Origin: Azospirillum baldaniorum
GTDB lineage: Bacteria > Pseudomonadota > Alphaproteobacteria > Azospirillales > Azospirillaceae
Direction: 5' to 3'
NCBI RefSeq assembly: GCF_003119195.2
Contig: NZ_CP022253.1
Location: 2,489,001 to 2,553,000, forward strand
Length of the DNA stretch: 64,000 nucleotides
Position 1 is the first letter of the stretch. Each line of letters opens with the position of its first letter. The translations under genes were made by a program, and so were the position numbers. Below, in pieces: positions 26,640 through 35,108 of this stretch. The notes beneath the pieces are model-generated. The model saw only the letters and a program-made list of their open reading frames with translations, was not told where the DNA came from and searched no databases.

Positions 26640-27338
26640 TCAGGCCTCGCGCGGGCGGGCGGTGTCCTCCAGCGCTGCACCCTCGTCGGGCGGCAGGCCA
26701 TACTTCATGCGGCGCATCTTCTCGGCGACTCGCGCGATCTCCTCGGGCGGCAGGATAACCGGCTCGCCGAGCAGATGGGCATGGAGATACTGGCGGGCCA
26801 GCGTCTCCACCTCCACCGCCAGCGCCAGCGCGCCCTTCGGCGTCTTGCCCAGCACGATCATGCCGTGATTGGCCAGCAGGCAGGCCAGCCGCCCCTCCAG
26901 CGCCGCCACGGCGTGGTCGGACAGCTCCTGCGAACCGAAGGTGGCGTAGGGCGCGCAGCGGATCGAATCGCCGCCGGCCAGCGCCACCATGTAATGGAAG
27001 CTGGGGATGCCCCGGCCATGAACGGCCAGCGCCGTGGCGAAGGTCGAATGGGTGTGCAGCACCACGTCCACGTCGGGCCGCGCCTTCAGGATGTCGCGGT
27101 GGAAGCGCCATTCCGACGAGGGCCGCCGCCGGCCGACATAGGTCCCGTCGAAGCCCATCTCCACGATGTCCTCGGGCGCCGTCTCGTCATAAGGCAGGCT
27201 GCTGGGCGTGATCAGGAAGCCGCCCTCCACCCGAACCGACAGGTTGCCCGACGAGCCCTGGTTGATGCCCGCCCCGTTCATGGCGAGGCAGGTGTCGATG
27301 ATGGCGCGGCGCTGCGCCGGGTGGGACAGGCTGGTCAT
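26640..27338 (-). CDS. class II aldolase/adducin family protein (FucA-like)
   Basis: A zinc-dependent aldolase or epimerase, 232 residues. Visible marks are GINQGSSGNLSVR (substrate phosphate binding), SSEWRFH with the catalytic Glu, VVLHTHSTFATALA with zinc-binding HTH, and LLANHGMIVLG with the third His. The family includes L-fuculose-phosphate aldolase, ribulose-phosphate epimerase and decarboxylating relatives. It stands alone, so the sugar cannot be told. GINQGSSG at the N-terminus favours an aldolase like FucA. Confidence 0.85.
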   Translation of the reverse strand: MTSLSHPAQRRAIIDTCLAMNGAGINQGSSGNLSVRVEGGFLITPSSLPYDETAPEDIVEMGFDGTYVGRRRPSSEWRFHRDILKARPDVDVVLHTHSTFATALAVHGRGIPSFHYMVALAGGDSIRCAPYATFGSQELSDHAVAALEGRLACLLANHGMIVLGKTPKGALALAVEVETLARQYLHAHLLGEPVILPPEEIARVAEKMRRMKYGLPPDEGAALEDTARPREA

Positions 27339-27378
27339 GGGCGGTGGTCTCGCTTGTGAAACAGTGCGCGCCTCCCGT

Positions 27379-27520
27379 ACCCCTCTCCCGCCCCGGGAGA
27401 GGGAGGGACCCGCCGCAACGCGGCGGGAGGGTGAGGGTACAGCCGAGGATCTGCGTCTGGATTCTTGATTTTACCCTCACCCGGCCCTTCGGGCCACCCT
27501 CTCCCGGGACGGGAGAGGGG
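27379..27520. repeat. intergenic palindromic repeat, copy 2
   Basis: Two facing CCCTCTCCC...GGGAGAGGG units around a unique centre of about 60 bases. Same family as at 4401-4521, inserted between the aldolase and WD40 genes. Confidence 0.6.
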
Positions 27521-27521
27521 A

Positions 27522-28526
27522 TCATGGACGCTCGGCGTCGGCCTTGCTCATCAGGTCCCAATGGCGAACCACCGCGTCGTAGCCGGCGGACAGGGCGCCC
27601 TGCCCGTCCGGGGTGAAGACGACCGCCAGGACCGGCTTCTCATGGCCACGGAAGGAGGCGAGTTGTCGCCCGGTGGCGGCATCCCACAGCCGGACACGCC
27701 GGTCGCCGCCCCCGCCGGACAGGAGGGTCCTGCCATCGGGTGCGACGGCGACGGAGGTGACGAAGCCCGTATGCCCGTAGAGCGTGCGCAGGAGCGCGCC
27801 GGCCTCCAGGTCCCACAGCCGCACCGTCTCGTCGCTCGACGCCGTGGCGGCCAGTCGCCCGTCGGGGGACAGGGCCAGACCGTTGACGCTGCCCTCATGC
27901 CCTTCCAGAACGGTCTTCTCCTGACCGGTCGCCGCGTCCCAGAGACGGATCTGGAAGTCGTAGCCGGCGGAGACCAGCCGCCCGCCGTCCGGGGTGTAAG
28001 CCACGGCGTTCACGTTGGCGCCATGCCCCTCCAGCACCCGCAGCGCGGCGCCGCTCTCCGGGTCCCAGACGCGGATGGCAAAGTCCCAGCCCGCGGAGGC
28101 GAAGCGGCGGCCGTCCGGCGCCACCGCCAAACCCGCCACGGTGCCGGTGTGGCCTTCGAAACGGCGCAGCGACCGGCCGCTCTCCATATCCCAGAGGAGG
28201 ATGGCGGCATCCCGGCTGCCGGTCAGGGCGCGTTTGCCGTCCGGCAGGAAGGCCACGGCGGTGACGCCGGCGGCGTGCTCGTGAAAGGAGGCGATCTGGG
28301 AGCCGGAGGCGAGGTCCCAGAGGATGGCCGAATAGTCCCAGCTTCCGGTCAGGACGCGGGTTCCGTCGGGCGACACGGCGACGGCGTTGACCATGGCGCC
28401 ATGGCCGATCAGGTCGGCGGCACGGGACAGCAGAGGGGCGGTGAGGACTGGCGCGGCCGCGGCCAGCGCGAGCAGCCGGCGACGGGTCCGGCACGGCGGA
28501 TTCCCCGGATAACGCCCTCTTCCCAT
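27522..28526 (-). CDS. exported seven-bladed WD40 propeller protein
   Basis: The 334 residues have an N-terminal twin-Arg/hydrophobic leader (RTRRRLLALAAAAPVLTAPLLSRAA, about 13-37) and then seven WD40 repeats with the GH...VNAVAVSPDG...WD pattern, enough for one complete propeller. Such propellers are scaffolds or ligand-binding modules. It follows the formate dehydrogenase operon but is separated from it by a terminator, and has its own GGGAGG SD. A periplasmic partner role for formate oxidation is only a guess. Confidence 0.82.
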   Translation of the reverse strand: MGRGRYPGNPPCRTRRRLLALAAAAPVLTAPLLSRAADLIGHGAMVNAVAVSPDGTRVLTGSWDYSAILWDLASGSQIASFHEHAAGVTAVAFLPDGKRALTGSRDAAILLWDMESGRSLRRFEGHTGTVAGLAVAPDGRRFASAGWDFAIRVWDPESGAALRVLEGHGANVNAVAYTPDGGRLVSAGYDFQIRLWDAATGQEKTVLEGHEGSVNGLALSPDGRLAATASSDETVRLWDLEAGALLRTLYGHTGFVTSVAVAPDGRTLLSGGGGDRRVRLWDAATGRQLASFRGHEKPVLAVVFTPDGQGALSAGYDAVVRHWDLMSKADAERP

Positions 28527-28542
28527 GCCCGAACCGCCTCCC

Positions 28543-28579
28543 GAAAAGGAAAAGACCGGCGGCCTCTCAGCCGCCGGTC
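28543..28579 (-). terminator. terminator of the formate dehydrogenase operon
   Basis: GACCGGCGGC / GCCGCCGGTC stem with a six-base loop; on the minus strand it is followed by TTTTCCTTTT. It lies about 45 bases after the stop of the last gene of the operon and before the WD40 gene. Confidence 0.8.
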
Positions 28580-28625
28580 AGGGGTAACAGGTATCAGCAC
28601 CGGACGTTCTTAGCGCCCGGCTATT

Positions 28626-29015
28626 TCAGCGCCAGGTGTGCCCGCGGGCGACCGCGGGGTTGTTGGAGGTCCGGTTCGGCTCGTAGCTGCCGCCCTGGGG
28701 CAGGCTGTAGCCCGCCGCATGGTGGCGGAAGGGCGGAAGCGCGAGGCCGGTCGCCGCATCGACGGTCAGGGTGTTGACCATGAAGGCGGCGTTGCCGGCG
28801 GTCCCCGGCATCATGGCGGCGACCTTGTAGACGGCGGTGCCATCCTCCAGCGCCGCCTCGGTCACGCGCAGGACCTGCACGTTGTAGGTCTGCTCGACGA
28901 TCCGCTTCACCTCGTCCGCCGGCTTGGCCGCCGGAGAGGCCGGGACGGAGGTTTGTGCGGCGGCCGGAGCGGCGAGCGCCCCGGCCAGCAGCAGGCTGAT
29001 CAGGAAAGAACGCAT
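28626..29015 (-). CDS. small periplasmic protein of the formate dehydrogenase operon
   Basis: A 129-residue protein with a clear Sec signal peptide (MRSFLISLLLAGALAAPAAAQT). The mature part has a compact mixed fold (VKRIVEQTYNVQVLRVTEAALEDGTAVYKVAAMMPGTAGNAAFMVNTLTVDAATG) reminiscent of PepSY-type small domains, then a disordered tail. GAGGATC precedes the ATG. It directly follows the cytochrome b subunit gene. Function unknown; perhaps an inhibitor or assembly factor. Confidence 0.7.
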   Translation of the reverse strand: MRSFLISLLLAGALAAPAAAQTSVPASPAAKPADEVKRIVEQTYNVQVLRVTEAALEDGTAVYKVAAMMPGTAGNAAFMVNTLTVDAATGLALPPFRHHAAGYSLPQGGSYEPNRTSNNPAVARGHTWR

Positions 29016-29026
29016 GAATGGGATCC

Positions 29027-30085
29027 TCACTCGGCGGGCGCGCGGTGACGGCCGTGGTGATGGCCCCCATGACGGCCGGGAGTCTCGCCCGTCACCTCCT
29101 GAACCCACAGCGAATGGTGCTCGCGCGCCCACTGGAGTTCGACGTCGCCCGTGCCCATGGCGTCGAAGGCGCCTTCCATGCCGACCGAGCCGATGTAGAT
29201 GTGCGCGATGATGACCGCGGTCAGCACCACCGCCACCGCGGCGTGGATCAGCTGGTAGAGCTGCATGTCGGCCATCGAGGCGAAGGAGAAGGGCCACAGG
29301 AGTTGCACGCCCGTGAAGCCCAGCGCCGCGCCGCCCAGCACCGTCGCCCAGAAGATCACCTTCTGGCCGGCGTTGAACTTCTTCGCCGCCGGATGCACGC
29401 CCTTGCTGAACAGGCCGCCGGCCTTCAACGCCCAGGTGATGTCGTTGCGCTCCGGGATGTTGTGCTTCACCCACATCACGAAGATGAGGACGATGCCCAG
29501 CATGAAGGCGAAACCCAGGTAGTTGTGGGCGAACTTGCCGTACTGGGTCATCGTGGCGAACGCCTCCGGCCCCAGCAGCGGCAGGACGGTGTAGCGCCCG
29601 TACAGCACGTTCAGCCCGGTGAAGGCCAGGATGACGAAGCTGCCGGCGGTCAGCCAGTGCACGCCCCGTTCGAAGGCGTTGAAGCGCTGGATGGTCCGGC
29701 CGGTCTTCTGGCCGTCGATCCGGATGCGCCCGCGCACCAGGAAGAACAGGACGAGCAGCCCGATCATGCCGCCCAGCGCCCAGCCGCCATAGGTGGACAG
29801 CGGGCCGTTGCGGACCGAGCGCCACAGCTCCCCTTCCGACTGCACCAGCACCCCGGCGCTCTTGTTGGGAATGGAGACGTAGCCCTGCTCGCCGGAGCGG
29901 ATCCCGCGCCACATGTCGGTCTTGGAGGTGCCGTCCGCCGGCTGGCTGGCGACCGGCGGGAACGCCTCCGCCGCCGACGCGGCCGAGACGTTGGCCATGA
30001 CCAGCGTCAGCGCCAGCATGGCGACGCCCAGCAGGACGATGTGCAGCGTCCTGCCGACCCCGCCCTTGGAATGATTCGACGTCAT
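29027..30085 (-). CDS. fdhC: formate dehydrogenase cytochrome b subunit (gamma)
   Basis: An integral membrane diheme cytochrome b that passes electrons from the FeS subunit to quinone; 352 residues. A signal-like N-terminal TM and a periplasmic segment (about 30-100) come before four core TM helices. Candidate heme histidines sit in RGVHWLTAGSF, FAHNYLGFAFM and IHAAVAVVLTAVIIAHIYIG. The C-terminus is His-rich (GRHGGHHHGRHR). The ATG at 30085 is chosen over a longer upstream frame because it precedes the first TM and has GGGAAGGG. Confidence 0.9.
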   Translation of the reverse strand: MTSNHSKGGVGRTLHIVLLGVAMLALTLVMANVSAASAAEAFPPVASQPADGTSKTDMWRGIRSGEQGYVSIPNKSAGVLVQSEGELWRSVRNGPLSTYGGWALGGMIGLLVLFFLVRGRIRIDGQKTGRTIQRFNAFERGVHWLTAGSFVILAFTGLNVLYGRYTVLPLLGPEAFATMTQYGKFAHNYLGFAFMLGIVLIFVMWVKHNIPERNDITWALKAGGLFSKGVHPAAKKFNAGQKVIFWATVLGGAALGFTGVQLLWPFSFASMADMQLYQLIHAAVAVVLTAVIIAHIYIGSVGMEGAFDAMGTGDVELQWAREHHSLWVQEVTGETPGRHGGHHHGRHRAPAE

Positions 30086-30117
30086 TGCGTCAGCCCTTCC
30101 CTTGAGAACCGCGCCAA

Positions 30118-30312
30118 TCAGAAACGCTGGCCGGCCGAGCGCTGCTGGAGCGCCTGGACCTGATCCGCGGACAGAGGACTGTCCGCGGCGCCGCGGTAGA
30201 CGCCCTTCTCCATATGGATCGGGCGCGCCTGCTCCTCCTCGTTGCACCCCGCCAGAAGCGGGGTGACGAGGAGAAGCGCCATCGCACAGACGGTGCGGCG
30301 GATCACGGTCAC
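30118..30312 (-). CDS. small lipoprotein between FeS and cytochrome b subunit genes
   Basis: A 64-residue protein with a lipoprotein signal (RRTVCAMALLLVTPLLAGCNEEE; lipobox LAGC, Cys about 23) and a short mature part (MEKGVYRGAADSPLSADQVQALQQR). A GTG start at 30312 overlaps the stop of the FeS subunit gene (GTGA), so it is translationally coupled. Its conserved position suggests an accessory role in the membrane-bound enzyme. No family recognised beyond the context. Confidence 0.65.
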   Translation of the reverse strand: MTVIRRTVCAMALLLVTPLLAGCNEEEQARPIHMEKGVYRGAADSPLSADQVQALQQRSAGQRF

Positions 30313-30905
30313 GACCCCGCCTTCATCTGATAGGCGGTGCCCCAGCCCCAGGCGCCGGACCCGAAGCCGCGGGCGACCACGCGCTCGCGGTAGATGTCCG
30401 ACACCTTGTCGCCGTCGCCGGCCAGCAGGGCCTTGGTCGAGCACATCTCGGCACAGAGCGGCAGCTTGCCTTCGGCCAGACGGTTGCGGCCGTACTTCTT
30501 GTACTCCGCATCCGTGTTGTCGGCCTCCGGGCCGCCGGCGCAGAAGGTGCACTTGTCCATCTTGCCGCGGGTGCCGAAGTTTCCGGCCTGCGGGTACTGC
30601 GGGGCGCCGAACGGGCAGGCGTAGAAGCAGTAGCCGCAGCCGATGCACAGGTCCTTGTTGTGCAGGACCACGCCCTGCTCGGTCTGGTAGAAGCAGTCGA
30701 CCGGGCAGACGGCCTTGCAGGGCGCGTCGGAGCAATGCATGCAGGCGACCGAGATCGACCGCTCACCCGGCTTGCCGTCGTTGATGGTGACGACGCGGCG
30801 GCGGTTGATGCCCCAGGGCACCTCGTGCTCGTTCTTGCAGGCGGTGACGCAGGCGTTGCATTCGATGCAGCGGTCCGCGTCGCAGAGGAATTTCATGCGG
30901 GCCAT
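30309..30905 (-). CDS. fdhB: formate dehydrogenase FeS subunit (beta)
   Basis: An electron-transfer subunit with four [4Fe-4S] clusters, 198 residues. Four Cys-rich motifs are visible: CIECNACVTACKNEH (13-27), CMHCSDAPCKAVCPVDC, CIGCGYCFYACPFGAP and CTFCAGG with a later CAEMC. There is no C-terminal TM as in E. coli FdnH, so it is held by the other two subunits. It starts 20 bases after the catalytic subunit gene. Confidence 0.95.
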   Translation of the reverse strand: MARMKFLCDADRCIECNACVTACKNEHEVPWGINRRRVVTINDGKPGERSISVACMHCSDAPCKAVCPVDCFYQTEQGVVLHNKDLCIGCGYCFYACPFGAPQYPQAGNFGTRGKMDKCTFCAGGPEADNTDAEYKKYGRNRLAEGKLPLCAEMCSTKALLAGDGDKVSDIYRERVVARGFGSGAWGWGTAYQMKAGS

Positions 30906-30925
30906 GGTGATGAACTCCTAGCGTC

Positions 30926-33814
30926 TCAGGCCGCCGAGATCCGGCAGAGGGTGGTCTTGGTTTCCTGCATCTGCGTGACCGAGTCGTAGCCGTAGGTCGT
31001 GGCGGTGTTCGCCGCCTCGCCCAGCACGATCGGGTCGGCGCCCTGCGGGTACTTGGCGCGCAGATCCTGGCCCTGGTAATGGCCGCCGAAGTGGAAGGGC
31101 ATGAAGGCGACGCCACGGCCGACACGCTCGGTCAGCATGGCCTTGACCTTCACCTTGCCCTGCTCCGCACCCTCGACCCAGACCATCTGGCCGTCCTTGA
31201 TGCCGGCGTTGTTGGCATCGAACGGGTTGATCTCGACGAACATGTCCTGCTGCAGCTCGGCCAGCCAGGGGTTCGACCGGGTCTCGTCGCCGCCGCCCTC
31301 ATACTCGACCAGACGGCCGGAGGTGAGGATGATCGGGTACTCCTTCGACACGTCGCGGTCCTGGATGGACTTGTAGAGCGTCGGCAGACGCCAGGACTTG
31401 GTGTCCTTGTAGGTCGGGTAGCTGGCGACCAGATCGCGGCGCGGCGTGTAGAGCGGCTCGCGGTGCACCGGCACCGGGTCCGGGAAGTTCCAGGCGACGC
31501 AACGGGCCTTGGCGTTGCCCGGCGGGTTCAGGCCGTGCTTGATCGCCACGCGCTGGATGCCGCCCGACAGGTCGGTGGTCCAGGACACCGCGCCGATCTT
31601 CTCGCCGCCGATCTTGCGGATCACCGCCATTTCGGCCTCGGTGAAGTCGCCGGCCCAGCCCAGCTTCTCCAGCATGGCGTAGGTGACTTCCGGATAGCCG
31701 TCCTTGATCTCCGACCCGACCGGGTAGGAGCCCTCGGCCAGCAGCGTCACGCCGTTGCGCTCCACGCCGAAGCGCGCACGGAAGGCGCCGCCGCCCTCGG
31801 CGACCGGCAGGGAGGTGTCGTAGAGATTGGCGGTGCCCGGATGCTTCATCTCCGGCGTGCCCCAGCAGGGCCACGGCAGGCCGTAATAGTCGCCGTCGCA
31901 CGGGCCGCCGTTGGCGCGCAGCGTGGTCTTGTCGAAGGTCGCCTGATGCTGCATGTGCAGCTTCAGCCGCTCCGGCGACTGGCCGGTGTAGCCGACCGAC
32001 CACATGCCGCGGTTCCACTCCCGCGTCGTGTCCTCGATGTCCGGCTCGTTGCCGTGGAGCTTGATGTTCTTGAACATCGGCTCGGCGAAGCCGAACTTCT
32101 TGGCGAACAGGTACATGATCTCATGGTCCGTCTTCGCCTCGAAGAGCGGCTCCATGATCTTGTCGCACCACTGGACCGAGCGGTTGGACGCGGTGCGCGA
32201 CCCGACGGTCTCGAACTGGGTGGCGGCGGGCAGCAGGTAGAAGTTGTCCTTGCGGTCGGACAGGACGGCGGTCATCGTCGGGAACGGATCGACGACGACG
32301 AGCAGTTCCAGCTTCTCCATCGCCTTCTTCATGTCCGGAAGGCGGACCTGGCTGTTCGGCGCGTGACCCCAGAAGACCATGCCCTTGATGCTCTCGGGCT
32401 GGTCCATGTTCTCCTTGGCTTCCAGGACGCCGTCGAACCAGCGGGACACCGGGATGCCGGTGGCCTCCATCAGCTTCTTGTCCTTGAAGCGGGCCAGGAC
32501 CTCGTCATAGGAGACGTCCCAGACGCGCGCCCAGTGGCGCCACGCGCCTTCCGCCAGACCGTAGTAGCCGGGCAGCGAGTCCGAGGTGACGCCGAAGTCG
32601 GTGGCGCCCTGCACGTTGTCGTGGCCGCGGAAGATGTTGGTGCCGCCGCCCGTCACGCCGACGTTGCCCAGCGCCAGCTGGAGCACGCAGTAGGCGCGGG
32701 TGTTGTTGTTGCCGATGTGGTGCTGCGTGCCGCCCATGCACCAGACGAGCGTGCCCGGACGGTTGGAGGCCAGCGTGCGGGCGACGCGCTTCAGCTGCGA
32801 GCCCGGAACGCCGGTGACCTTCTCGACCTCTTCCGGAGTCCACTTGGCGACCTCGGCGCGGATCTCGTCCATGCCGTAGACGCGCTTGGCGATGTACTCC
32901 TTGTCCTCCCAGCCATTCTCGAAGATGTGCCAGAGGATGCCCCAGATCAGGCCGACGTCGGTGCCGGGGCGGAAGCGGATGTACTCGTCGGCCTTGGCCG
33001 CGGTGCGGGTGAAGCGCGGATCGGCGACGATCAGCGGGGCGTTGTTCTGCTCCTTGCCCTTCAGGATGTGGAGCATGGAGACCGGGTGGGCCTCCGCGGC
33101 GTTGGAGCCGATGAAGAACATCGCGCGCGACTTCTGGATGTCGTTGTACGAGTTCGTCATGGCGCCGTAGCCCCACACGTTCGCCACGCCGGCGACGGTG
33201 GTGGAATGGCAGATGCGGGCCTGATGGTCGACGTTGTTCGTGCCCCAGAAGGCGGCGAACTTGCGGATCAGATAGGCCTGCTCGTTGCTGTGCTTGGCCG
33301 AGCCGAGCCAGAAGACCGAATCCGGGCCGGACTTCTCGCGGATCGCCAGCAGCTTGTCGCCGACCTCCTGGATGGCCTGGTCCCAGGAGATCCGGGTCCA
33401 CTTGCCGTCCACCATCTTCATCGGGTAGCGCAGGCGGCGGTCACCGTGGGCGTGCTCGCGCACCGCGGCACCCTTGGCGCAATGGGCGCCCAGGTTGATC
33501 GGGCTGTCGAAGCTCGGCTCCTGGCCGATCCACACGCCGTTCTGGACCTCGGCGGTGACCGTGCAGCCGACCGAGCAGTGGGTGCAGACGTTCTTGACCA
33601 GCTTGACCGGCGCCCCCGCGGCGGGGGTGGCGGTCACCGCCTCGGCCTTCTTCACCATGCCGAAAGGCATGGTGGCGGCGATGGCGGCGCCACCGGCGGC
33701 GATGCCCGAGGTGCGGAGGAACGAACGACGGTCGACGGTGTTACCAGTCAAGCCGGAAACCATCTTCGCGAGCGAACGGCCGCCGGAAGCAGCCGCCTTC
33801 TTCTTTGTCAGCAT
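30926..33814 (-). CDS. fdhA: formate dehydrogenase catalytic subunit (alpha), Tat-exported, Mo/W-bis-MGD
   Basis: It oxidises formate to CO2 at a bis-molybdopterin site on the periplasmic side; 962 residues. It has a Tat signal (DRRSFLRTSGIAAGG, RR at 29-30) and [4Fe-4S] ligands in CTHCSVGC (77-84) and C112. The metal ligand position, selenocysteine in E. coli FdnG, is Cys here (ICHSTTVAG, C202), and no in-frame TGA is needed. The following His matches the conserved catalytic His. Substrate and MGD-binding regions continue to the end (GRLVEYEGGGDETRSNPWLAELQ). Divergent tungstate-type uptake genes nearby make W or Mo equally possible. Confidence 0.96.
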   Translation of the reverse strand: MLTKKKAAASGGRSLAKMVSGLTGNTVDRRSFLRTSGIAAGGAAIAATMPFGMVKKAEAVTATPAAGAPVKLVKNVCTHCSVGCTVTAEVQNGVWIGQEPSFDSPINLGAHCAKGAAVREHAHGDRRLRYPMKMVDGKWTRISWDQAIQEVGDKLLAIREKSGPDSVFWLGSAKHSNEQAYLIRKFAAFWGTNNVDHQARICHSTTVAGVANVWGYGAMTNSYNDIQKSRAMFFIGSNAAEAHPVSMLHILKGKEQNNAPLIVADPRFTRTAAKADEYIRFRPGTDVGLIWGILWHIFENGWEDKEYIAKRVYGMDEIRAEVAKWTPEEVEKVTGVPGSQLKRVARTLASNRPGTLVWCMGGTQHHIGNNNTRAYCVLQLALGNVGVTGGGTNIFRGHDNVQGATDFGVTSDSLPGYYGLAEGAWRHWARVWDVSYDEVLARFKDKKLMEATGIPVSRWFDGVLEAKENMDQPESIKGMVFWGHAPNSQVRLPDMKKAMEKLELLVVVDPFPTMTAVLSDRKDNFYLLPAATQFETVGSRTASNRSVQWCDKIMEPLFEAKTDHEIMYLFAKKFGFAEPMFKNIKLHGNEPDIEDTTREWNRGMWSVGYTGQSPERLKLHMQHQATFDKTTLRANGGPCDGDYYGLPWPCWGTPEMKHPGTANLYDTSLPVAEGGGAFRARFGVERNGVTLLAEGSYPVGSEIKDGYPEVTYAMLEKLGWAGDFTEAEMAVIRKIGGEKIGAVSWTTDLSGGIQRVAIKHGLNPPGNAKARCVAWNFPDPVPVHREPLYTPRRDLVASYPTYKDTKSWRLPTLYKSIQDRDVSKEYPIILTSGRLVEYEGGGDETRSNPWLAELQQDMFVEINPFDANNAGIKDGQMVWVEGAEQGKVKVKAMLTERVGRGVAFMPFHFGGHYQGQDLRAKYPQGADPIVLGEAANTATTYGYDSVTQMQETKTTLCRISAA

Positions 33815-33829
33815 GTGCGGCGGTCCTTC

Positions 33830-34030
33830 TTAGAAGCGGCTCAGTTCGTAGACCGTCCGGACATGGTCGGTCTCGCGGTAGCCCTGGGCGGGAGCGGGCT
33901 CGGCGGCCTGCACCGCCCCCGCACCCGCCACGGCGCCCACGGCGGCGGCGCCAAGCGCGCCGACGCCCAATCCAGCCGCGCGGAACAGGTCGCGCCGCGC
34001 CAGCGTGGTCTTTTCCTTCTTGTCCGTCAT
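33830..34030 (-). CDS. formate dehydrogenase-region small Tat-signal protein
   Basis: A 66-residue protein with a twin-arginine signal (LARRDLFRAAGLGVGALGAAAVGAVAGAG) and a very short tail (YRETDHVRTVYELSRF). It belongs to the small family found next to fdhA in proteobacteria. It may travel with the catalytic subunit through Tat or act in assembly. Its stop lies 15 bases before the fdhA start. Confidence 0.82.
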   Translation of the reverse strand: MTDKKEKTTLARRDLFRAAGLGVGALGAAAVGAVAGAGAVQAAEPAPAQGYRETDHVRTVYELSRF

Positions 34031-34206
34031 AGCTTCACCCTATTCTTCGCGGCTTCCCCGAGACTGAAGACCGATGTGCCACCCGGTTTCCGGGCCTTGT
34101 TTTGAGCGTTTCCGGACCGGTCTTGTCGTGGACCGGTCTCGTTGTTTTGCTGTCCGTTCGGCGGCGGTGCCGGTGTGCGGTCGGGCCGCCCCGTCACGCC
34201 GCCCGA

Positions 34207-34827
34207 TCACGCCGCCATGTCGAAGGCCTTGCCCTCGACCTCCAGATAGCGGTGACCCAGCGTGCCCACCGTGCGGTAGAAGGCGGCGGACGGCGTGGAT
34301 TCCAGATCGGTGAAGAACCGGCCGGCCCAGGAGCCGATGTGGCGGTCGAAGAAGCGGCGCTGCGCCTCCAGATCGGCCGGGGCGTCGAAGGCCCCGGTGA
34401 TCAGACCCGCCATCATCTCGGCCAGGGCGGCGATGTGGTCTTCGGGTTCCTTCACATCGTCGGCGCGGGCGATACCCAGCAGCGCCATGTCGCCGCGCAG
34501 CTCGGCCAGCGGCTTTTCGTGAAGGAAACCCGTGAGATAGTAAGAGCCGTAGGGGGACAGGATGCCGCCGCCGACGCCGATGAAGAGGATATTGAACTCC
34601 TCCTCCACCGCGGCGGCGTCCGTGCCGCGGGCGGCCTCGGCCAGACCGCGCAGCGCCTGCCCGAGGGGGCTGGCGTCGCCGTCCAGCGCCGCCAGGGCGG
34701 CCAGGAACTCCCCGCCGGGCGGGCGGGCAAGCAGATGCGCCAGCAGCGCATAGAGCTGCGCCCGCTGCATCTCTTCCGGCGGCAGGGCCGACGGATCGTG
34801 TTCACCGGTCACGGACACGGCGTTCAT
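34207..34827 (-). CDS. TorD/DmsD-type molybdoenzyme chaperone
   Basis: An all-helical cytoplasmic chaperone that binds Tat signals and helps cofactor loading; 206 residues. QRAQLYALLAHLLARPPGGEFL at the start and EEEFNILFIGVGGGILSPYGSYYLTGFLHEKPLAELR in the middle match the family, which usually has a Y-xx-LF...P-x-S-Y core. GGGAGGG directly precedes the ATG at 34827. It is the first gene after the internal promoter at 35030-35059 and precedes the Tat genes it should serve. Confidence 0.82.
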   Translation of the reverse strand: MNAVSVTGEHDPSALPPEEMQRAQLYALLAHLLARPPGGEFLAALAALDGDASPLGQALRGLAEAARGTDAAAVEEEFNILFIGVGGGILSPYGSYYLTGFLHEKPLAELRGDMALLGIARADDVKEPEDHIAALAEMMAGLITGAFDAPADLEAQRRFFDRHIGSWAGRFFTDLESTPSAAFYRTVGTLGHRYLEVEGKAFDMAA

Positions 34828-35029
34828 CCCTCCCGACACGACGAAAGGACCAGATCGGCAAAACTCCGGCACCCGGCCCCACCCGTCGCGACAACGGCGG
34901 CGCATTGGCTCGCCCGTTGCAGGCTCACGGCGTCATGGGCCGGCGCCCGAGACGCCCTGGACCGACAACCACATATTGCACCTGCGAAAAGCCTCGCCAT
35001 ATCAGGGGCTTAACGTTCAGGATCGGGCT

Positions 35030-35059
35030 ATTAAAGGGCAGATTCGCGGTGTTTGTCAA
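35030..35059 (-). promoter_or_regulatory. sigma-70-like promoter before the chaperone/fdh genes
   Basis: Minus strand TTGACA (35059-35054), an 18-base spacer and TTTAAT (35035-35030). The -35 overlaps a perfect inverted repeat GTCAAC-aaag-GTTGAC (35055-35070). It would transcribe from about 35023 through the TorD-like gene and fdhAB. Confidence 0.5.
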
Positions 35060-35108
35060 CAAAGGTTGACTCAGAAGTGTGCTTACCGCGACCTGGGCTG
35101 GACTGGCG

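Noticed and set aside
30926-33814. Possible selenocysteine in the formate dehydrogenase
   Set aside because: The position holds a normal Cys codon and the frame has no internal TGA.
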